Below are positions 1 to 7,843 of a stretch of DNA of 25,941 nucleotides, piece by piece (positions within the stretch are counted from its first letter, which is position 1; each line of letters begins with the position of its first letter). Source of the DNA: a virus; the IMG/VR virus record IMGVR_UViG_3300046804_003195, positions 1-25,941 of that record. One strand, given 5' to 3'. The position numbers were made by a program, and so were the translations under genes. Under the pieces are notes generated by a model, which saw only the letters and a program-made list of their open reading frames with translations, was not told the origin of the DNA and searched no databases.

Positions 1-1139
1 TGTTGATTCATAGGATAACACGTGCTCCAGAAAGAAGGATATTCTACACAAACGTTGGAGCGATTCCACCAAATGAGGTTGAGAACTATGTTCAGAGGAT
101 GATCAATAAGATGAAAAAGACTCCACTAATCGATCCACAGACTGGAAACTACAACTTAAAATATAATCAGCAAAACCTTCTAGAAGACTTCATCGTTCCA
201 GTAAGAGGCAATGATACTTCTACAAGGATTGACACGGCAAAAGGTCTCGAGTACAATGCGATAGAGGACGTGGTTTACTTCAGAGAAAAGCTGTTTGCTG
301 CGCTGAAGATACCAAAGGCGTTCATGGGATACGAAAAGGATCTCACAGGTAAAGCTACATTGGCCGCAGAAGACATCAGATTTGCTCGCACGGTAGAAAG
401 ATTGCAAAGGATCATAGTATCAGAGCTCAAGAAGATAGCACTGGTTCACCTATATGCAAACGGATATACGGACGAGGGCATGGCAAACTTCACGCTAAGC
501 CTCACAAACCCGTCTATCATATACGATCAGGAGAGGATTGCAATGTTCAAAGAGAAGATTGATTTGGCAGCACAAGCAGTTGAAGGCGCAATACTTCCAA
601 AAGAATACGTGTGGGAAAACATCTTCCATCTTTCTCCAGATTCATTCGGTGAGCTTGAAGATATGATAGTACAGGATCAAAAGAACAAATTCAGATACGA
701 CCAGATAGAGACAGAAGGAAATGATCCACTTGAATCTGGAACTGCGTTTGGAACTCCTTCTCAGATAGCTGGATTATACGGAGGCAAGGAAGTGCTAGAT
801 GTACCAGCTGGATATAATGAGAAGAATCCAAATGAACCTGTAAAGATGCCAGGAAGACCAGAGAAATATAAGTCTATTATAGGCACAGATAAAAGTGCAT
901 TTGGCAGAGATCCTATAGGCAGAAAAGGGGCAACATCAAATATAGAGCGTGGGGAAGATAAAGTGGAATATAAAGGAGGACCATTAAGCTTTGAAAGTAC
1001 GATGGCTGTTTATCTACAAAATAAAGAAGGTTTATCAAAGATGTTTGGAGCAAAGAAAGTAACGCTATTTGAAGACAAGACTGAGACTGGTGGACTATTA
1101 GACGAAACAAACATTAAAGACGATTTAGTCGAGGGATAA
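1..1139 (+). CDS. gp20: Portal protein, gp20-like (5' truncated)
   Basis: This is the dodecameric portal of T4-like phages, which sits at one head vertex, nucleates prohead assembly and is the channel for DNA packaging. The window starts inside the gene: the frame is open from base 3, and its first codon (TTG) is unlikely to be the true start. About 378 residues are visible, against about 520 in T4 gp20, so roughly the N-terminal third is missing. The motif HRITRAPERRIFY followed by an acidic ...LEDFIVPVRG segment and EDVVYFREKLFAALKIP is the family's central signature. The C-terminal 100 residues (GRPEKYKSIIGTDKSAFG onward) are polar and look like a variable tail. It is followed after 34 bases by a promoter-like box and the next head gene. 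Identity is confident; only the 5' end is lacking. Confidence 0.93.
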   Translation, partial: LIHRITRAPERRIFYTNVGAIPPNEVENYVQRMINKMKKTPLIDPQTGNYNLKYNQQNLLEDFIVPVRGNDTSTRIDTAKGLEYNAIEDVVYFREKLFAALKIPKAFMGYEKDLTGKATLAAEDIRFARTVERLQRIIVSELKKIALVHLYANGYTDEGMANFTLSLTNPSIIYDQERIAMFKEKIDLAAQAVEGAILPKEYVWENIFHLSPDSFGELEDMIVQDQKNKFRYDQIETEGNDPLESGTAFGTPSQIAGLYGGKEVLDVPAGYNEKNPNEPVKMPGRPEKYKSIIGTDKSAFGRDPIGRKGATSNIERGEDKVEYKGGPLSFESTMAVYLQNKEGLSKMFGAKKVTLFEDKTETGGLLDETNIKDDLVEG

Positions 1140-1145
1140 TTACAT

Positions 1146-1153
1146 ATATTTAT
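1146..1153 (+). promoter_or_regulatory. ATATTTAT box upstream of the 282-aa head gene
   Basis: An ATATTTAT octamer lies in the 34-base gap after the portal gene, with its first base 28 bases before the next ATG. It matches the box found before nine other genes in the window. A late-promoter -10-like role is inferred. Confidence 0.5.
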
Positions 1154-1173
1154 AGGTAGAACTGATTCAATTC

Positions 1174-2022
1174 ATGGCATCATTCAAACATTCAAAATAT
1201 CGAAATTCTGGCATACTGTTCGAGCTACTAGTTAGACAAACTACAGCCGATCTTATAGCCAATAGAGACTCTAAAGCGGTGAAGATACTGAAGAAGTATT
1301 ACACAAACACAGAGCTTGGCAAGGAGTACGCTTTATATAACAATGTAATAACAAGTCCAAAGTTATCAGAGTCAAAGGCAGAGATGCTGATATCGACTAT
1401 TATAGAGCAATACAAGAAGCTAAATAAAGAATCCATACAGAAGCTTAAATACAATCTTATAAAGGAGATCAAAGCAAGCTACGACATAGATGAATTCTTT
1501 AAAGCCAAAGTAGATAATTACAAGACTTTAGCCGCAATATACAATACTCTAGAATCTCAGAATACAAAAGACGTAGATATAAGACAAGTATTCCTAAATA
1601 AGGTAGTTGTACTCGAACATGTTACCAAATCTAAATTGGAAAACATGCCAGTATCAAAATCTATTATGGAAGAATTGATGCAAGAAGACAAAGAGATCAG
1701 GTTGCTTACTTATAAGATTCTGGTAGAGAAATTTAACCAAAAGTATAATAACCTTTCAGGAAGACAAAAAGATGTGCTTAACAACTACATCATAAGCATA
1801 TCAGATACTACAAAGCTAAATCAATACGTAAATACCCAGCTTACAGAGATAAAGTCAGAAATACAGACAATATCTAAAAAGGTGACTGATAAGGTAGTTA
1901 AGATAAAGCTTGATGAGGTAGTAAAGCTAATACAACCAGTAACAAAGATAAAAGACGAGACTATAGCAGGTCTTCTCCAATATATCGATTTAATTGACGA
2001 ACTTAATAAGGTGCACAAATGA
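1174..2022 (+). CDS. Unassigned head-module protein next to portal
   Basis: I cannot assign a function. The 282-residue protein is charged and mostly helical in appearance, Lys/Glu-rich, with no signal peptide or membrane segment. Its N-terminus, MASFKHSKYRNSGILFELLV, resembles what I recall of uncharacterised proteins beside the portal in aquatic T4-like phages. The remainder is predicted long helices, for example around residues 85-130 and 190-280. It lies directly after the portal and overlaps the next gene by four bases (ATGA), which indicates translational coupling. T4 has small prohead-core proteins (gp67, gp68) in this position, so a core or portal-associated role is plausible, but I see no sequence similarity to them. 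The ATG follows an ATATTTAT box by about 20 bases, which supports the start. Confidence 0.8.
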   Translation: MASFKHSKYRNSGILFELLVRQTTADLIANRDSKAVKILKKYYTNTELGKEYALYNNVITSPKLSESKAEMLISTIIEQYKKLNKESIQKLKYNLIKEIKASYDIDEFFKAKVDNYKTLAAIYNTLESQNTKDVDIRQVFLNKVVVLEHVTKSKLENMPVSKSIMEELMQEDKEIRLLTYKILVEKFNQKYNNLSGRQKDVLNNYIISISDTTKLNQYVNTQLTEIKSEIQTISKKVTDKVVKIKLDEVVKLIQPVTKIKDETIAGLLQYIDLIDELNKVHK

Positions 2023-2711
2023 GTGATATGCAATCGATGGTAGACATGCTTCGTATGGATGAGAACGATCAGTCTTATGATGATCAGAAGACGGCAGAAG
2101 AACTCATTGATATGCTTATGGGTATGATCGCTTCAGGTCAGATCACAGTAGATCAAGCAAAAGAGATGATACGTAATGCTCCAGAAAACGTAGATGAGAT
2201 GTCTGCAACTGGAGGTGGAGCTGCAACAGGTGGTGCTACATTTACTCCTGGATCTGGAATGCAATACGCTCAAGCATTGGATCAACCTAAGAAAAAACCA
2301 AAAAAGGAAGTAAAAGATAAAGAACCAAAACTCGCTGCAGGAAAAATCAAACAGAATTATGCAGTGGATCATTTTGGTTTCACTCCAGCCCCTTCAATAC
2401 CAAATCGACCATCAACAGGAGGATTCCAATATAAAGACTTATGGGGAGAATCTGAGAGCTTGCAAGAAAGCTATTCCAAGTTTAAAAAAGCGGCAAGAGA
2501 AAGAAATGGTACAGGTCAATTAAACGCTGGCATAAGCATAGTAAGAAAAAAGCTTGCGGAGGTACATAAAATGATGGAATACCTGGCAACACTGAAAAGC
2601 GATCTATCAACAGCTGGAATGGTAAATGAAACTTCTCACACAAAAAAGTCACTGGCAAAGATGACTGAGATGATAACACAAATCTACGCAAAACACAAAA
2701 AACTCAAATAG
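2019..2711 (+). CDS. Unassigned head protein with capsid-like processed segment
   Basis: This 230-residue protein matches no family I can name. It has three parts. Residues 1-60 are acidic and Met-rich, apparently helical. Residues 61-84 are a Gly/Ala/Thr-rich segment (MSATGGGAATGGATFTPG...). Residues 85-230 are Lys-rich with a predicted helical C-terminus. The Gly-rich segment aligns without gaps to residues 62-85 of the major capsid protein, and in both proteins it is preceded by Glu (residue 60 here, 61 there), the P1 residue used by T4-type prohead proteases. I infer a prohead protein cut after Glu60. The start overlaps the stop of the upstream gene (ATGA), and a short basic ORF follows four bases after its stop. 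It could be a core, vertex or capsid-lining protein. Confidence 0.82.
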   Translation: MSDMQSMVDMLRMDENDQSYDDQKTAEELIDMLMGMIASGQITVDQAKEMIRNAPENVDEMSATGGGAATGGATFTPGSGMQYAQALDQPKKKPKKEVKDKEPKLAAGKIKQNYAVDHFGFTPAPSIPNRPSTGGFQYKDLWGESESLQESYSKFKKAARERNGTGQLNAGISIVRKKLAEVHKMMEYLATLKSDLSTAGMVNETSHTKKSLAKMTEMITQIYAKHKKLK

Positions 2712-2714
2712 TAT

Positions 2715-2843
2715 ATGGCAAAAGCGGGAGCTATAGGTAACGGAAACAAGACAACGTTTGGAGTAAGAAAGAAAGGACAGCCTCAGAAAGCTTACAACAA
2801 ACACACACCAAAGCCAAAGAAATACAGAGGCCAAGGCAGATAA
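2715..2843 (+). CDS. Small basic protein, 42 aa
   Basis: A short ORF runs from ATG 2715 to TAA 2841-2843, tightly packed between the 230-aa head gene (3 bases upstream) and the next promoter-like box. The product starts MAKAGAIGNGNKTTFG and is strongly basic (many Lys/Arg plus Gly, Gln and Pro), with no hydrophobic core. It looks disordered and nucleic-acid or acidic-protein binding. Basic peptides are common inside phage heads, and this one lies among head genes, so it may be an internal or core peptide; that is inference. The exact fit in the gap and absence of another gene on either strand support it being real. Confidence 0.6.
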   Translation: MAKAGAIGNGNKTTFGVRKKGQPQKAYNKHTPKPKKYRGQGR

Positions 2844-2846
2844 TCG

Positions 2847-2854
2847 ATATTTAT
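2847..2854 (+). promoter_or_regulatory. ATATTTAT box upstream of the 402-aa head gene
   Basis: Context is cgATATTTATta, with the first base 26 bases before ATG 2873. It follows the 42-aa ORF's stop codon almost immediately. Same box as at the other late-gene starts. Confidence 0.55.
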
Positions 2855-2872
2855 TATTAAAAATATAGAAAA

Positions 2873-4081
2873 ATGACAGTAGCAAACCTATTTGCGAAAC
2901 ATAAAGCTGGAGAAGTATCTAAAGAGAAGTTCTTATATGAAGTTCGTCGTGATGCTCAGCTTCCATATATAAGCAACTTGACTTCTTATGATGATGCTAT
3001 AAAGATCCTAAAGCAAAAAGGAGTAATTAAAGAAGCAGGCATTCAAAAAGATATAGATGGCACACCTTTACATGCATCAATAGCTCAAATGATGGGTCCT
3101 AATGATCCTTTGGCAAAAAAACATGTTGATGATTGGACTGAGGATGATCACAAAAGATTTTGGCATATAGCGAATATGGTTAAAACTACTGGTAAAGCAC
3201 CAGGACCATTATCTGGACAAAGTAGATTCCCAGTTGATGAATCAGCCTTAAATGAACAAGAGGACCTGTACCACCAGATAGACAGACTCAATCCAATTCT
3301 TGTTAAAAAGGCCGTGAATATGGAACTTGCAAAGCTTCCTATGATCAATGCTGAGATATACCAGAAGACTACAGAGAAGGTAGTTAAAAAGCTTCAGAAA
3401 GATCCTAGAGCATATGATGATGTGCTTGTGTCAAATGCAAAAGAGATACATAAAGTTGACGAGAAGAAAAAAATGGTGCCAGTAAAAGGAGATAGTCACA
3501 AAGATGATCATCACCAAATGAAAACCCCAAAAGGCATTGAAAAGAAACCTAAAGCAAACACAAAAGCTTCTAAGAAAGAAAATAAAAAAGGAAAGCCTGC
3601 CGGAGTAAAGCTCATGGAGGCAATCAAAGATATTCTAAAAAAAAAGCTAACTGAGGACGTACATCATGAATATGGAGTAGGTCAAGGAGTTGATGTTCCT
3701 GAAGGTCATGGTACTATCAAAGGAATGGTCGGAGATACGGTAACGCTGGAGTTTGAAGACGGAAGCCAAAAGGACTATCAGATCAATGCGCTAAACCATT
3801 TCAGAGAAGAGGCAAAGAAACCAAAAGAGGAAATGACTCCAGAGGTAAAAAAGCATGAACCTACGATGGATGAGAAAAAAGATGCAGTGATCAAAAGGGT
3901 GATGGAGCTTCTAAAAAAGAAAAAGAAGATGAAAGAAGTATATGCTACTAAAACAAAAGATGCTGCACAGAATGCTCAAATAAAAAAGACAATAATGCAA
4001 GGATCTCAAAATCAACAATCTGCTCAAGAATTAGTGACTGCATTTGATAAAGGAAAAACAGTAAATATACAAGCATCATAA
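2873..4081 (+). CDS. Unassigned Lys-rich head-module protein with SH3-like segment
   Basis: This is a 402-residue protein of unknown function. Residues 1-55 form a compact N-terminal region with LYEVRRDAQLPYISNLTSYD and a following helix (DDAIKILKQKG), a type of segment I recall from unannotated aquatic-phage proteins. Residues 190-245 are a Lys/His-rich low-complexity linker. Residues about 265-310 (EYGVGQGVDVPEGHGTIKG, then VTLEFEDGSQKDY) look like a small SH3/KOW-type beta barrel. Residues 320-402 are helical and very Lys-rich. There is no membrane segment. It lies between the portal-adjacent genes and the prohead protease, overlapping the protease start (TAATG), so it is probably made with it. 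A prohead-core or DNA-contacting internal protein is the best guess. The A-rich leader and upstream box support this start. Confidence 0.82.
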   Translation: MTVANLFAKHKAGEVSKEKFLYEVRRDAQLPYISNLTSYDDAIKILKQKGVIKEAGIQKDIDGTPLHASIAQMMGPNDPLAKKHVDDWTEDDHKRFWHIANMVKTTGKAPGPLSGQSRFPVDESALNEQEDLYHQIDRLNPILVKKAVNMELAKLPMINAEIYQKTTEKVVKKLQKDPRAYDDVLVSNAKEIHKVDEKKKMVPVKGDSHKDDHHQMKTPKGIEKKPKANTKASKKENKKGKPAGVKLMEAIKDILKKKLTEDVHHEYGVGQGVDVPEGHGTIKGMVGDTVTLEFEDGSQKDYQINALNHFREEAKKPKEEMTPEVKKHEPTMDEKKDAVIKRVMELLKKKKKMKEVYATKTKDAAQNAQIKKTIMQGSQNQQSAQELVTAFDKGKTVNIQAS

Positions 4082-4710
4082 TGAGCAAACAACTTTTAAT
4101 AGAATATTCAACGTTCAAGCCCATAACCAGTCTCAAAGAAGGACTTGGTCGTGGTGGCAACATGATGGTAGTTGGTAAGCTCTCTTCTGCTGATGTTCCT
4201 AATGCAAACAGGAGGATATACCCATACGATATTCTAAGATCACAAGTTCAAAAATACGTAGACGGACCTGTAAAGGAAAAAAGAGCATTTGGAGAACTTG
4301 ATCACCCAGAAGTCAGCATTATAAACCTAAAGAACGTAAGCCATAACATAGTTGAGTGCTGGTGGGACGGAAAAGATCTATACGGAAAAGTAGAGATATT
4401 ACCAACTCCATCTGGAAACATACTGATGACTTTGTTTGAAAACGGTCTTACAGTGGGCATATCTTCTAGAGCAATGGGTTCAGTAAGTCAAATAGGCGAA
4501 GGTCTAGTTCAAGTAGAAGACGATCTTGATATTATATGCTGGGACTTTGTATCAACACCATCTAACTTTGGATCTTATATGCATCCAGAAGGTAAGTCAG
4601 GATTGAAAGAATCGGTAGACTACAGCATAAAAGCAGACAAATACTCAAGGGCAAGCAAATTGATTTCTGAGATTATATGCCTTCAGAGCGGAGTTTGTTG
4701 CATAAATTAA
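4081..4710 (+). CDS. gp21: Prohead core protease, gp21-like
   Basis: This is the serine protease that sits in the prohead core and cleaves scaffold, capsid and internal proteins during maturation, then digests itself. The 209 residues are close to T4 gp21 (212). Family landmarks are visible: NRRIYPYDIL (43-52), the catalytic-His motif GELDHPEVS with His75, and GISSRAMGS with the likely nucleophile Ser128 or Ser129, followed by a conserved DLDIICWDFVSTPS segment. The catalytic assignments follow the family pattern and are not proven. The start overlaps the upstream stop (TAATG), so translation is probably coupled. A strong terminator follows, which separates it from the scaffold and capsid genes. 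In T4, gene 22 follows gene 21 in the same order. Confidence 0.9.
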   Translation: MSKQLLIEYSTFKPITSLKEGLGRGGNMMVVGKLSSADVPNANRRIYPYDILRSQVQKYVDGPVKEKRAFGELDHPEVSIINLKNVSHNIVECWWDGKDLYGKVEILPTPSGNILMTLFENGLTVGISSRAMGSVSQIGEGLVQVEDDLDIICWDFVSTPSNFGSYMHPEGKSGLKESVDYSIKADKYSRASKLISEIICLQSGVCCIN

Positions 4711-4733
4711 GCCAAAAATAAAAATAATTTTAG

Positions 4734-4763
4734 AAAGTACGCCTTTTTGGCGTATTTTTTTTT
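4734..4763 (+). terminator. Intrinsic terminator after the protease gene
   Basis: A perfect stem TACGCC/GGCGTA (4738-4743 and 4749-4754) closes a five-T loop and is followed by a run of nine T. Upstream A residues can extend the stem. It should end transcription from the portal-protease module before scaffold and capsid. Confidence 0.85.
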
Positions 4764-4792
4764 GATAAAATTTGATTCTCGGAAAAAGTCGT

Positions 4793-4800
4793 ATATTTAT
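4793..4800 (+). promoter_or_regulatory. ATATTTAT box upstream of scaffold-capsid module
   Basis: The box lies 30 bases after the protease-gene terminator, 14 bases before ATG 4807 of a small ORF and 114 bases before the scaffold start. It would restart transcription for scaffold and capsid. Confidence 0.5.
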
Positions 4801-4806
4801 CATCAG

Positions 4807-4938
4807 ATGCATCACTCCCAATATGATGCTAATGAACTAATACGCGATATCGCTCCACATCCCACCAATGAGCGGTTAACAGAATCCAAAAAACTTTTAA
4901 ACAAGTATGGAAAACATTTACACACAGGCTGTTGCTGA
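4807..4938 (+). CDS. Possible 43-aa protein or leader ORF before scaffold
   Basis: This ORF starts at ATG 4807, just 6 bases after the ATATTTAT box, so its message would be almost leaderless. It ends 32 bases inside the scaffold gene in another frame. The product starts MHHSQYDANELIRDIAPHP and is short, charged and probably helical. Residues 22-35, RLTESKKLLNKYGK, resemble residues 20-33 of the major capsid protein (LSVTQRLVKKWAKS), in the part expected to be removed on maturation. It could be a small prohead-core peptide, a remnant of a capsid-type propeptide, or a leader ORF that couples translation to the scaffold. The frame is also open upstream to 4747, but that includes the terminator, so 4807 is preferred. 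It may not be translated at all. Confidence 0.4.
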   Translation: MHHSQYDANELIRDIAPHPTNERLTESKKLLNKYGKHLHTGCC

Positions 4939-6118
4939 TGCAAAAGCAGTTCGTGAAAGCGCCATGGCCAACGCTAAAGCTGCAATTCAGGAAGCATTCG
5001 AGCCTAAAATCAAAGCGATGCTAAAAAAGCACATCGTAGAAACAGAAGGTCTTGAAGAAGAGTACGACGAAGTAGAAGAAGGTAAGCAGGAAATTTCTGG
5101 TTACAATAAGAAAGGTACTCGTATGAAGACAATTAAGCATGCTACTGGATTTGGAAAAGCTCCAGCTCCAAAAGATGCAATTGAAGATCTAGAAGAAGAA
5201 TACGACGAAATGGATGAGATGCATGGTCACGAAGAAGAAATGGACGAAATGGAAATGGCTGACGAAGCCTCTATGGAAGATCCAGGAAATCTAGACGAAA
5301 CTTCTCTTGATGAAATCCTTGCAGAACTTGACGCTCTTGAAGAAGGAGATAGTGAAGAAGATGAGCTGGATGAAGCAAAAGAAGAAGAACTAGACGAATC
5401 TTACGAAATGGACGAGGCTAAAGAAGAAGAGGAAGAAGAAACCGAAACTGAAGAAGATGAAGATGGCGAAGAGTCAGAAGAATCAACTGAAGAAACTAAA
5501 GTGGTTGATATCACACTCGGAGATCTAGTTGACGCAATCAAAGCAGCTATGGCATCAGAAACTCCAGCACCAGAAATGGGAGGAGAAGAAACACCAGCAG
5601 ACGACGACATTTCTCTTGATGAGATCCTTGCAGAACTCGAAGAAGAAATGAAAGACGAAGGTGCAGGTTCTGGAGACTACATGGACGAAGCTAAGAAGAA
5701 AAAAGACAAAGAACAAATCGCTGGACACAAAGGCGCGGCAGTTAAAGCAGCAGAAAAAGAGACTGCATACAAGAAAGAACTGTCTGAAGCTAAGAAAGCA
5801 ATCACAGCAATGAGAGCAGAGCTGAACGAGGTAAATCTCCTTAACGCTAAACTGCTTTATGTAAATAAGATCTTCAAGTCTAAGTCTCTTACAGAAGCTC
5901 AAAAAGTAAAGGTCCTGAATGCATTTGACAAGGCAACCACAGTTAAAGAGGTTAAAAACACTTATAGCATTATCAGTGAATCAATGACTGCAGCGCCTAA
6001 AAAGCAACTTAAAGAGTCTTACGGATTCGCATCTAAGCCAGCAGGAGTAGCTCCAAAAGCAAACACAGTTGAGTCTGATCCTTTCATAGCTAGAATGCAG
6101 AAATTAGCAGGACTTTAA
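4907..6118 (+). CDS. gp22: Prohead scaffold/core protein, gp22-like
   Basis: This is the main internal scaffold around which capsid subunits assemble; it is later degraded by the prohead protease. Evidence is the position between protease and capsid genes, strong negative charge, helical character and a T4 gp22-like C-terminal region: residues 318-346 include KSLTEAQKVKVLNAF, comparable to the LTESQKEKV stretch of T4 gp22. At 403 residues it is longer than T4 gp22 (269), mainly through a Glu/Asp-rich centre (about 90-260). That centre contains a duplicated SLDEILAEL motif (133-141 and 236-244), nearly identical in DNA. Several (hydrophobic)-x-Glu sites could be protease targets. The C-terminus ends ARMQKLAGL, echoed in the 101-aa protein downstream of the tail tube. 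TAA at 4898 blocks any earlier start in this frame. Confidence 0.85.
   Translation: MENIYTQAVADAKAVRESAMANAKAAIQEAFEPKIKAMLKKHIVETEGLEEEYDEVEEGKQEISGYNKKGTRMKTIKHATGFGKAPAPKDAIEDLEEEYDEMDEMHGHEEEMDEMEMADEASMEDPGNLDETSLDEILAELDALEEGDSEEDELDEAKEEELDESYEMDEAKEEEEEETETEEDEDGEESEESTEETKVVDITLGDLVDAIKAAMASETPAPEMGGEETPADDDISLDEILAELEEEMKDEGAGSGDYMDEAKKKKDKEQIAGHKGAAVKAAEKETAYKKELSEAKKAITAMRAELNEVNLLNAKLLYVNKIFKSKSLTEAQKVKVLNAFDKATTVKEVKNTYSIISESMTAAPKKQLKESYGFASKPAGVAPKANTVESDPFIARMQKLAGL
5303..5329 (+). repeat. SLDEILAEL repeat, copy 1 (scaffold)
   Basis: A 27-base segment coding SLDEILAEL is 25/27 identical to the segment at 5612-5638. Both differences are third-position. Confidence 0.8.
5612..5638 (+). 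repeat. SLDEILAEL repeat, copy 2 (scaffold)
   Basis: Second copy of the 27-base scaffold repeat, 309 bases after the first. The near-identity in DNA suggests a recent internal duplication. Confidence 0.8.
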
Positions 6119-6157
6119 TCAAAACAAAAATTTAAACTAAACTAAAAAACACACAAA

Positions 6158-7816
6158 ATGAATCTAGTAAATTCCCTTTTACAGGAGTCTGCACAGAATG
6201 CGTATAGCACGCAGCTGTCAGTAACTCAAAGACTCGTTAAGAAGTGGGCAAAATCAGGCCTTCTTAAGAACCTTAACGAGCACGATTCAAGGACGATGGC
6301 GATGATCCTTGAAAATCAGTCTAAACAGCTCGTAGTTGAGTCATCTACCTCTAATGCAGGTGGTGCAACTCCACAAGCTACATTCACTGCAGGAAACGGT
6401 GAACAGTGGGCAGGCGTGGCTCTTCCATTGGTGCGTAAGATCTTCGGTCAGCTGGCATCAAAAGAGTTCGTAAGCGTACAGCCGATGAACCTTCCTGCTG
6501 GTCTGGTATTCTACCTCGACTTCCAGTATGGTACTTCAGGAAATCCTAACTTTACTCAAAATTCATCACTTTACGGTACGCAATCTGCAAACTTTGGTAA
6601 CTTTGCTACAGGTGGTCTTTACGGTCCTGGTAAGTTTGGTTATTCGTTGAATCTTTTCACAGCATCTACAGCGATAGCAGCAGCAGGTGTAACTTCTGGT
6701 TCATGGGCAGAACTTGGATTTGATTCAACTTATTCATCATCTATAGTAAATCAACAAATTAAAAAAATCCCAATACCAGTAACATCTTTATCTGGATCAA
6801 ATCTATTAGGTGTTAGAGCGTTTACAATAACTTCTGGATCTACTATTGTTCTTGGAGATAATATTCCAGCGGCTACTACAACAGATGGAACTAACGTTTA
6901 CTTCTATGTATCAGCTTCTACAGCGGAAATGACAGGTACTACATCGTATGTTGTACAGTATCAAAAATCTACTGACTTCAATAAGATGGGTGACTTCGAA
7001 GATCGCACTGCAACTCAGGGTGTATCTGTACCGAACGCATATTCTGCTACCTCAATCTCTATCCCAGAGATCAACGTTGCAATGCAGAGCCAGACTATCT
7101 CGGCTAAGACTCGTAAGTTGAAAGCACAGTGGACTCCAGAATTCGCTCAGGACCTGAATGCGTACCACTCTCTGGATGCTGAAGCTGAACTGACTGGTAT
7201 CCTTTCTGAGTACATCACTCTTGAGATCGACCTTGAGGTTCTTGACATGCTGATCGAAAAAGCTCCAACAACTGACTTCTGGTCTGCAAAAGTTGGTAAT
7301 CAGATTAATAGTGGAAATACTGCATTCGATTCAAATACAGCAGGCGTGTTCTACAACCAGATGACTTGGTTCCAGACTATCGGTATCAAGCTGCAGAAGT
7401 TGTCGAACATCATTCACCAGCGTACACTTCGTGGAGGTGCAAACTTCATGGTAATCTCTCCAGCAGTAGCTACTATCCTTGAGTCAATTCCAGGATTCGC
7501 AGCTGATACTGACGGTGCAGCAGACACAATGAAGTACGCTTTCGGTGTACAGAAGATCGGATCTCTGAATAGCCGTTACAAGGTGTACAAGAACCCATAC
7601 ATGACTGAGAACGTGATCCTGTTAGGTTTCCGCGGTAATCAGTTCCTTGAGACTGGTGCTGTATACGCTCCTTACGTGCCGCTGATCATGACGCCTCTGG
7701 TGTACGATCCGAACACGTTCACTCCAAGGAAAGGTATCATGACTCGTTACGCGATGACAATGGTTCGTCCAGAATTCTACGCTAACCTGTTCGTATCTGA
7801 CCTGAATGTAGTCTAA
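6158..7816 (+). CDS. gp23: Major capsid protein, gp23-like
   Basis: This HK97-fold capsid subunit of T4-like phages is made as a precursor. The 552 residues compare with 521 in T4 gp23. Family landmarks include VQPMNLPAGLVFYLDFQYG (about 108-126), TRKLKAQWTPEFAQDL (about 318-333), a GGANFMVISPAVATIL block and the C-terminal GAVYAPYVPLIMTPLVYDP...GIMTRYAMTMVRPEFYANL. The N-terminal 61 residues look like the removable propeptide: a helical SVTQRLVKKWAKSGLL stretch, LENQ, then LVVE with a predicted cut after Glu61. Residues about 165-270 have a different codon choice from the rest and form a probable surface insertion. Codon use elsewhere is strongly biased (ATC for Ile, CTG for Leu), as expected of the most abundant virion protein. 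No promoter-like box precedes it, so it is probably co-transcribed with the scaffold; a terminator follows. Confidence 0.95.
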   Translation: MNLVNSLLQESAQNAYSTQLSVTQRLVKKWAKSGLLKNLNEHDSRTMAMILENQSKQLVVESSTSNAGGATPQATFTAGNGEQWAGVALPLVRKIFGQLASKEFVSVQPMNLPAGLVFYLDFQYGTSGNPNFTQNSSLYGTQSANFGNFATGGLYGPGKFGYSLNLFTASTAIAAAGVTSGSWAELGFDSTYSSSIVNQQIKKIPIPVTSLSGSNLLGVRAFTITSGSTIVLGDNIPAATTTDGTNVYFYVSASTAEMTGTTSYVVQYQKSTDFNKMGDFEDRTATQGVSVPNAYSATSISIPEINVAMQSQTISAKTRKLKAQWTPEFAQDLNAYHSLDAEAELTGILSEYITLEIDLEVLDMLIEKAPTTDFWSAKVGNQINSGNTAFDSNTAGVFYNQMTWFQTIGIKLQKLSNIIHQRTLRGGANFMVISPAVATILESIPGFAADTDGAADTMKYAFGVQKIGSLNSRYKVYKNPYMTENVILLGFRGNQFLETGAVYAPYVPLIMTPLVYDPNTFTPRKGIMTRYAMTMVRPEFYANLFVSDLNVV

Positions 7817-7843
7817 GTTTAACTTAACACAATAGATACAAAA

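Noticed and set aside
5555-5902. 115-codon minus-strand ORF opposite the scaffold
   Set aside because: Cys/Phe/Ser-rich shadow of a Glu/Lys-rich gene; no start context and all other genes are on the + strand.
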